From Cavenderia fasciculata (taxonomy: Eukaryota; Evosea; Eumycetozoa; Acytosteliales; Cavenderiaceae), in the NCBI RefSeq assembly GCF_000203815.1, contig NW_004457729.1, positions 1,984,674 through 2,048,673 of the forward strand: DNA of 64,000 bases. Reading direction: 5' to 3'. This document shows positions 56,769 to 64,000 of the stretch, piece after piece. The notes under the pieces are model-generated. The model searched no databases. It had not been told where the DNA came from and was given only the letters and a program-made list of their open reading frames with translations. The number at the start of each line of letters is the position of its first letter. Position 1 is the first letter of the stretch. Made by a program: the position numbers and the translations under genes.

Positions 56769-58500
56769 ATGGTTAATGATAATACATACATAGTAGATTT
56801 TAATGCAATGGAGGGTTGGTCACCATGTGGAGAAGGAACCTATGGAAAGGTTTATAAAGCATTTGATAAATCTATTCAACAAAATGTAGCAATCAAAGTA
56901 GTTTCAAATGTAGCCAAAGAAGATGGAGTATGTAAACCTATTAGGAAAAAAGAATGATTTATATATATAAAGTTGATTGTTAACCATTTTTATATCTTCT
57001 TTACTACCTCTCTATCTCTTTATCTTTTAGATACCAGTAGAAGTTAAATATTTAGATTTATTAAAAGGTTCACCAAATGTAGTTCAATTATATAATTTTT
57101 TCTATCGATCACCTACAGAGTTGTGTATAGTGATGGAATTTGTAGATGATGATCTTTGGAAGATCATGTCAACTCCCTCTAAAATCACACAACTAACTTT
57201 TGGTAAAATCAAATCATATACAAGACAATTATTAGATGCAGTCTTTCAATGTCATTCAAAAGGAGTGATGCATAGAGATATTAAACGTAAGTGAAAAAGA
57301 AAGAAAGGAAAAATTTCTTTTTTTTATAATTATAATCTATTTTTTGTTCTAATTATCTTTTATTCTTTATCTTTTTTATGTTTAGCTGCAAATTTATTAA
57401 TTGATAATAAAGGGAAATTAAGATTATCAGATTTTGGACTATCGACATCATATCAAGATCAAAGTGAAGGTGTATTGTCAAACAATGTGGTTTCACTTTA
57501 TTATAGACCACCAGAATTACTACTTGGATCCTTTAATTATGGTCCAGAGATTGATATTTGGAGTGTTGGTTGTGTCTTGATGGAATTGATCAAGGGTCAA
57601 TATTTATTTGCTGGCGACGATGAAGCCAAACAGTTGGAGCAGATATTCTCAATATTTGGTACGCCGTCTGAAGTGGAATGGCCAGGCGTGAGCATGCTCC
57701 CCTGTTGGAGCACAATGGTGCCTGCAATGCGATCACACAGACGACCAAGCACCTTGACAGAACACTTTTACGAGCTCAACCACCATCTCCCCCTATTGGT
57801 CGACTTGGCGAGCAGAATGCTCCAATTGGACCCAAAAAAGAGAATCACTGCCTACGATGCTCTCAGACACCCATTCTTTAGTACCACCGCTGCCACCGAA
57901 TTGGACGACTTTATCGATACTCTGATTCCATCGCAACCAAATTTTATTAGTAATATCCTTTATTACAAAAACCATCAATTCAACATGGCTCGTCATTACA
58001 ACCAACAAAAACAACATTTACAACAACAACAAATTATTTATCAGCAACAACAACAACAACAACAACAACAACAGCAACAACAATTACAACAACAACAACA
58101 AATTGTTAATCAATATCATATTATTGAAACTGCTGCAAGACGTCAACCGCCTCCACCTCATCATTATCAACAACAACACTATTATCAACCACAGCTACAA
58201 CAGCTACAACAGCCCATTCAACAACAAATTCAACAACAACCTCAACAACCTCAACAACCAATCCCTAGTAGATATAGTGCAGCAACATCTGCTGCTCCCC
58301 CTCCCCCTTGTTCAACGGGCAATCAACTATCGGCCCACTCTACACCAAATCATACTTATTACTATAACAACAACAACAACAACAATAGCTCTTCTCAGAC
58401 AGCAACTCTTAACCAACCCGATCGACAACAACAAGGGTACAATAGTAATAATAATAATGGTTTTATTTCTTCACATCAGCCACAACAACAACAACAACCT

Positions 58501-58536
<36 letters not shown>

Positions 58537-58703
58537 TTTCAACAAAAATATCTTCTTGATATTAATCCATATTCAGATTCCTTAATTGGAGAGAGGCATT
58601 TTAATCGTAAACAAAACAACAACAATGGTACTATAACCAATAACGATCATAGTTTTTCAAGTTACCACTATGAACGTACTATATTGGTTAGTCAACCAAC
58701 AAG

Positions 58704-58734
<31 letters not shown>

Positions 58735-59406
58735 AATTTTCAACAACCAATGTATTTAAATCAACAACAACAACAAACTCTTATTTTTACTCAATTACAA
58801 CCACCTACTTTTATTCCTTTTGTATATCAACAACAACAACAACAAGAACAACAAGAACAACCACTACCACAACCACAACGCCATCCAGATTATTTTGAAA
58901 ACTCTGATGAAGACGATGAAGAAGATGTTAGAGGTTTTGAAGAGGAAGAAGAAGACGAGGAAGAAGATGAAGAAGATGACGAAGAGATTGATGTCAATGA
59001 TGGAGACACTGCAATTTGGATTAGACAAGATGATCATGCTAGTGGTCATTATACCAGTCATGCAGGACCAGTATATAATCATGAATCGTCCTCTTATTGG
59101 ACAATTCAACAACCCCAACAGCAACAGCAACATCATCAACAACAACAACAACATGGATATCCCCATGGTGATGTTCAACATCATACTATTCACCATCATC
59201 ATCAACATCAACAACATCATCAAGTTTATGATCAACAACAACAACAACAACAACAACAACATTCTCAACCATCAAATCAAAACTGTTCAACAACAAGATT
59301 CTATGGAGTTGGAAACCATAGTAGTCAATCGGGAAACGTAATTTTGGAGGGGTCCTATTATAATATACCCCAAGGTCATTCTCAAAACCCAATCATCATT
59401 AGATAG
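56769..59406 (+). CDS. CMGC/CDK-like protein kinase with long Gln/Asn-rich tail
   Basis: Three exons (56769-56927, 57031-57286, 57386-59406) give 811 residues. The kinase domain covers about residues 14-310: glycine loop GEGTYGKVYKA, VAIKVV Lys, HRDIKPANLL, DFGLSTSY, an activation segment running SLYYRPPELLLG, DIWSVGCVLMELIKG and DPKKRITAYDALRHPFF. The helix C region reads PVEVKYLDLL, so it is not a PSTAIRE cyclin-dependent kinase. The remaining about 490 residues are poly-Gln, poly-Asn, His/Gln stretches and an acidic Asp/Glu block (about 645-670). Upstream partner and function unknown; nearest relatives are probably CDK-related kinases. The tail makes aggregation or condensate behaviour plausible. 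Confidence 0.88.
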
Positions 59407-59554
59407 AATCACCACCACCAGTCCACTACTACGTGAGCTCTCATAACCCTTTTTTTTACACTTAGTTTTTTTTTTTTTTTTTCTTCTACAGTCAACAGTT
59501 TTATTAATAATAATAAAATTGGAATTTATTCCTTCTTTGTCTTTTTTCATACTA

Positions 59555-59818
59555 CTATTTATTTGTTATTGTTCTAATAATTACAACCAAGATGATACTC
59601 GTAAAAGAAAATAACCAAAGAAATAAAAAGAATAAAGCTGGAGCATGAAGTTGAACAACTCTATAATCTTTTTTTGGATAGAATACAATTAAAATTATCC
59701 AAGGAACATAGACTATAAATCCAATGATAAATAGTAAAATACCTCCAATAAAATTAAATTGATCTATATTATCGATTTCATCATCGTCTGAAGATTCTGG
59801 ATCACCATAAACATTCAT
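59555..59818 (-). CDS. Small two-transmembrane-helix protein
   Basis: An 87-residue frame: acidic N terminus (DPESSDDDEIDN), a first hydrophobic helix (about 24-46, IGGILLFIIGFIVYVPWIILIV), a short basic loop (YPKKDYRVVQ) and a second helix (about 60-82). A 3' splice site (T-run, ttctag) ends exactly before the ATG, and a gtatgt donor lies 65 bp upstream (intron 59819-59883), so a leader exon is spliced directly to the start codon. Membrane location is secure from composition; family and function are not recognised. Confidence 0.78.
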   Translation of the reverse strand: MNVYGDPESSDDDEIDNIDQFNFIGGILLFIIGFIVYVPWIILIVFYPKKDYRVVQLHAPALFFLFLWLFSFTSIILVVIIRTITNK

Positions 59819-60127
59819 CTAGAAAGAAACAAAAAAAAAAAAGTTATTACAACAAAAAATCTACTAAAAGAAATAGTACATACCAGATTACATTTATGTT
59901 ATTATTTGTTTATTGAAATGGTATCCCAATTGATCAAATTATAGGTTGGATAAAATATAGTTATTTCCCTCTCTTAGCCTTTTACTAAAATATTTATAAA
60001 TTTGATTTTTTTTTTTTTTGAACTTCTCGACTCAAACAATGATCGTTTTCTTTCGATTTAATCAATTTATTTATTAAACGACGATCTCTTTTAATTGTAC
60101 ATATATTTAAAAAAGAAGAAAGAGATT
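59819..60127. other. Divergent promoter region with 5'UTR intron
   Basis: 59819-59883 is the probable leader intron of the minus-strand small membrane protein. The rest is A+T-rich spacer shared with the RPC8 gene; a T-run lies at about 60006-60020. Confidence 0.5.
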
Positions 60128-61164
60128 ATGTTTCATTTAATAACGATAGAAGATAAGGTTAGAATACCACCAAGTGCATTTGAAAATGAATTACAAACAA
60201 TAGAAGATGAAATTGAAAAGAAATATACAAATAAAGTAAAATGATGATGAAGAAAAAGAAGAAGAAGAAGAATACATCTATCTGTCTATCTCTCTCTCTT
60301 TCTAACTCTTTTTTCTTTTTTCTTTTTTAGATATTAATTAATGGAGGATTATTTATAGCATTGTATGATATATTGGGAACTGGTGATGCATATATTTATT
60401 CAGGAGATGGTGGTTCTCATTTAATAGTTAGATGTCGTTTGGTTGTATTCAAACCATTTGTAGGAGAGATATTGGAAGGTGTCATTAAAAAAACAACAAA
60501 AGATTATATCATTGTATCATTGGGTTTCTATAATGATGTAATGATTTCTTCAATTGATTTACCAAATCCATCATTCTAGTAAGAAAAAAGAAAAGAAAAG
60601 ATAATAGAAAGAAAAGAAAAAAGAGAGTTAATCAAATCTTCTCTCTCTCTCTTTCATTTATATAGTGATGAAGGTGAACAATTATGGTATTGGGAATGGG
60701 CAGATACACAATTATTTTTTGAAGCAAGAGGAAGAGTTAGATTCAAGGTTGACAATGTAGAGTTTAATCCTGCCATTTCTCAACCTGCACCCAAAGCAAA
60801 AATAGCACCTACCAACACTGCCGATATCGCATTGATCAAGGAACAAGAGCGTATCGACAGGGAAAGAGATGAATATCTAAAAAATTTAAAGTCACCAATG
60901 ATTGTTAGAGGATCGATGCGTGACAGTGGTTTGGGCATGGTCAGTTGGTGGGCTACAAACCCAGATCAAGAAGATGCCTATGTCGACGAAAATCAACTCG
61001 TCGAAGAAAGAATGGATGTCGATATGTATGGCAACGTTGGTGAAAGACCAAGAGATTATAATGAAGATGATAATGAAGGTTTGGTATCTGAAGGTCGTTC
61101 AAGTAAAAAAACTACAGATGATGATGATTTAAAAAAAAAAAAAACTATAAGATTAAAACTATGA
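60128..61164 (+). CDS. polr3h: RNA polymerase III subunit RPC8 (Rpc25/POLR3H)
   Basis: Three exons (60128-60235, 60331-60578, 60666-61164) give 284 residues. The N-terminal SHS2/Rpb7-like part reads MFHLITIEDKVRIPPSAFENEL. The strand LFIALYDILGTGDAYIYSGDGGSH and RCRLVVFKPFVGEILEGVI match POLR3H rather than the Pol II subunit RPB7. The OB-fold region includes YIIVSLGFYNDVMI and the EQLWYWEW block. The family ending GLGMVSWW occurs at about residue 205-212. Here another 70 acidic/basic residues follow, beyond the end of human POLR3H as I remember it. The subunit forms the stalk with RPC9 and acts in initiation of tRNA and 5S rRNA transcription. Confidence 0.94.
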
Positions 61165-61225
61165 TTTATTTAATATATATATATAACTATTATTTTTTTT
61201 GTTTTTTTTGTTTTCTTTTTGTTTG

Positions 61226-63570
61226 TTATTTTGAAATGATTGTTGAATTAATATTATTTAAAGGAATTGGATTAATACTAGTAGCATTAATTGAATTGGT
61301 TGTATTTGGTGAGATTGCATAAAGAGAATAAAAAACAAGAGAGGAATCAACACTGGATACCATCGAAAAGGACAAGGTTGATACCTTGTCGACTGGTTGA
61401 ACGACGATATAGTTGCGATGAGTACCTAGTGGCAATGAATTATCACCCTTGCCAGCAGTGAGATAGAGAGCCTGGTTTTTAACCTTGTATTTGATCATTG
61501 AATCGGTTTCATTTCCCAGAGGGTTGAGGAACCCACTTGCCAACAGATTCCATTTCATGACGGTGGCAAACTTTTGGTCAGTGGCCGATATCCAAATATC
61601 TTCAAAGTTGTCTACTGCTCCAACAACCAAATAGAATTGATTGGTTGGAAATGAAAAGTCTAAATGTAGGAATTGGAAATCATTCATTTCCGTTTCTTTT
61701 TGAAACAAAACTTCTAGTGGTCCAGGTCCAACCAGCGATTGTAACTGTTCATTTTCAAAAGAAACAAAATCTCCTCTTCCTACTACACGTGTTTGGGTTG
61801 TTTTCAATGTAATGGTTGGAAATCCTTCTACCCATTTACTAACTACACCATTGGTAGAAGTGACATAGTCTAATGACAACTTTGTAAAAGGGAAATATCT
61901 AGATCCTGGAAATGAAGATGTAATTTCCTTTTCAGTTGAATTGGGCGAGGTGGTGGTGGTTTGATTGTCCAATTGATATAAAACTTGGTTTCTCTTGTCT
62001 TCAATGGTTTGATATTTTCCAAACGATAGGTTTTGTGGTTGTACCAATATTTCAATTCTAACATCATCAAAATAAACATTATATTTTTCTGTTAGATTTG
62101 ATGGTACACTAAATGAAAATCCAGAAAATGTTGATTCTGGTATTTTTACTGTCATCTATACAAAAAATTAATAAATTAAAAAGAGTAGAGAATCTAAAGG
62201 ATTTATACATACTCTATTCCAACCTTTTTGTTTGTTTCTATTAAAGGTAAATTTTTTTGTTTGTTCAATTTGTAATGATGGTATAAAACTAAGTGTAATT
62301 GAATCTATTATCAATTTATCATCATCATCATCATCTTTATCTTTATCTTTATCATCACTATCTTTATCATTATTGGTAGTATTATTGGTAGTTGGATTTT
62401 CAAAAATATTATTATGATTATTATCTTTATCTTTATCCTTTTTATCTTTATCATTTTTATCTTTATCCTTTTTATCGTTATCCTTTTTATCTTTTTTCTT
62501 TTTATCATCATCATTTGATTTCTTTTTTTTATCTTTATCCTTTTCTTTATCCTTTTTATCATTATCCTTTTTATCTTTTTTCTTTTTTTCTGCTTGTTCT
62601 GTTGTTTCTATAATTTTTTTTCCACCATTACCTAAACTTCCCCAATTTATTAAAAATGATAAACTCATATTCTATAATCAAAAAAAGTTGTTAGAGAGAG
62701 AAGATTTTAGATTTTGGTATTTTTCTTTTTTTTTTTGTTTACATACTTTTGGTCTAAGGAAAGAAGTATATTGAAATAATAATGTACTATTTTTAGAAAT
62801 ATCCATTTCAATAGAGTTTTCACTTCCTTTAAATACTACATCATTTTGGAATAGTTTAGTTTGATCATTGTCACGAATTAAAATACCGTATCCAATCATC
62901 CCACTATGATAAATGATTCCATAATTTCTTTGGATTAGTTGAGGTTCTAAAATGATATTGTCAATAAAGATTGAAGTGTTTGGATGTTTTTGAAGAAACC
63001 ATACACCCCTAAAACTATTAAATGGGAAATACTCTAAATCCAACTTTATCTATAAAATTAAAAAAGAAAAAGTTAATAGATAAATAAACCTTTATTATTT
63101 TTATATGTAATTACATTTGTCCATTTATTTTGAGTTAAAAAAGTAGATTTTGAAAAAGAATTGGAAGGATGAACTGGATCGATTAATGGTAAAGAATAGC
63201 CTTCCTTTGTAGTAGAGATGAGAGTGACTGTTATATCTTGATCTGGTGATGTTGTCATCACATCAAAGGAAAGAAAACGATGAGTTGTTCTGTCAAAGGT
63301 AAGGTTTTTGATTGGATCGTTTTTAGAAAAAATATAAAAACTATTTACAAACTCTATGGAATGGTTACCGTTTCCATTGGGAACTTTTGTGCTTTGTACA
63401 TTGATTGGAGGTGATGATGTAATAAAGAATTTATCTGATAACTTTTCATCATAGATTACTATTTTGCTGTCATCAGAGGCTGCTGAACTTGTTGTTGATG
63501 GGATGATTATGACTAGTAGTATTACTAGTAAAAAATGATATTTGTTGTAGTTGTTGATAACCTTTACCAT
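61226..63570 (-). CDS. Secreted protein with Lys/Asp-rich insert, unknown family
   Basis: Four exons (63570-63115, 63049-62747, 62671-62213, 62155-61226) join in frame to 715 residues. A signal peptide (about 1-28, FLLVILLVIIIPSTTSS) precedes beta-rich domains with many N-glycosylation sites; segments such as RFLSFDVMTT, IFIDNIILEP and VYFDDVRIEI look like carbohydrate-binding-module beta sandwiches. Between residues about 275 and 350 lies a Lys/Asp/Glu-only insert, a charged spacer. No transmembrane helix or GPI signal is seen at the end. The ATG at 63570 is chosen because it gives the best signal peptide; the frame stays open a few codons further. Function not recognised. Confidence 0.85.
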
Positions 63571-64000
63571 TGCACTGTCTATTACAATGAACAATCATTA
63601 AACAGTGTGATGAATTAATTGTCTGTTTAGATGTTTGATGTTTTATCAGACACCACTGTTTTTGTTATTTTTTTGTTTTTGATTGGAAAGGGTGTGGTAT
63701 TCTGATTAGAGTAAAATGAAGTGTGTGTTTAGACAAAGGTGTGATCGAGTAACAAAGATTCATGAACATACATTGGATAAATGGAGAGATGATCAATGAC
63801 TCGTTGTATGGTTTAACTTGGCATATCGTTTCTATTTACATTATCTCTTTCATCCATTTTACAAACAATTTTTAATTTTCTTGATTAGTGCCAGGACATT
63901 GGACAAAAAGAAGGAAAATCTCACACTATGGTCAGGATCAGTTAGATTTTAGTCACAAAGTTTAACAAATAGATTCACTAGCCAAAAGGAAAATACAAAC
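63571..64000. other. Upstream flank of the last gene
   Basis: Promoter-side DNA of the minus-strand gene. It is moderately A+T-rich with TTTG-rich sequence at 63645-63680; no other gene or repeat is seen up to the window end. Confidence 0.4.

Overview
This is nuclear DNA of a social amoeba (dictyostelid). The base composition is strongly A+T-rich. Genes are dense and carry short introns (mostly about 60-110 bp) with gtaaat/gtaagt/gtatgt donors and T-rich acceptors. Many proteins carry Gln, Asn, Ser or Thr homopolymers. The gene set is typical of the group: an SH3-type DOCK, a hybrid histidine kinase, Ras, a two-domain CAP protein, TIG/EGF surface proteins and LINEs beside tRNA genes. I cannot assign the species. 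Coding density and less extreme A+T than Dictyostelium discoideum suggest another dictyostelid genus, but that is an inference.

Layout. 1-10993: 3' end of an unrecognised gene, a DOCK-family Rho GEF, guanylate kinase (-), a Rab24-type GTPase and isocitrate lyase (-). 10994-19338: a block of minus-strand genes for secreted or membrane proteins. It holds a secreted beta-rich protein, a small membrane protein with a decayed duplicate nearby, and a tandem array of three intronless Cys/Ser/Gly-rich secreted proteins. The two outer array genes share an identical 29-bp upstream element. 19585-24887: NOT3 of the CCR4-NOT complex, a type I membrane protein and a coactosin-like ADF-H protein.

24731-29463 is an accessory island. 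An inverted duplication carries coactosin exon 2 and a tRNA-Leu(UAA). Between its arms lie a 40-bp terminal-inverted-repeat element, an octanucleotide satellite, a tRNA-Ser(UGA), a 5'-truncated LINE starting about 50 bp upstream of that tRNA, a truncated tRNA-Ser copy and a second LINE reverse-transcriptase remnant.

29585-47359: an RCC1-repeat protein, a GAF/hybrid histidine kinase, a mitochondrial-type acyl-CoA synthetase, a MEMO1 homologue (-), an F-box/LRR-like protein, a two-domain CAP protein and a large lectin-like/TIG/EGF membrane protein. 47436-64000: transketolase (-), Ras (-), AP-3 beta subunit, a CDK-like kinase with a long Gln/Asn-rich tail, a small two-TM protein (-), RNA polymerase III subunit RPC8 and a secreted protein with a Lys/Asp-rich insert (-).

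There is no operon logic; genes are individually promoted. Functional links visible are signalling and cytoskeleton (DOCK, Ras, coactosin, histidine kinase), vesicle traffic (Rab24, AP-3 beta), carbon metabolism (isocitrate lyase, transketolase, acyl-CoA synthetase) and cell-surface or secreted proteins. Exon joins were chosen by keeping frame and family motifs; cDNA has not been seen.
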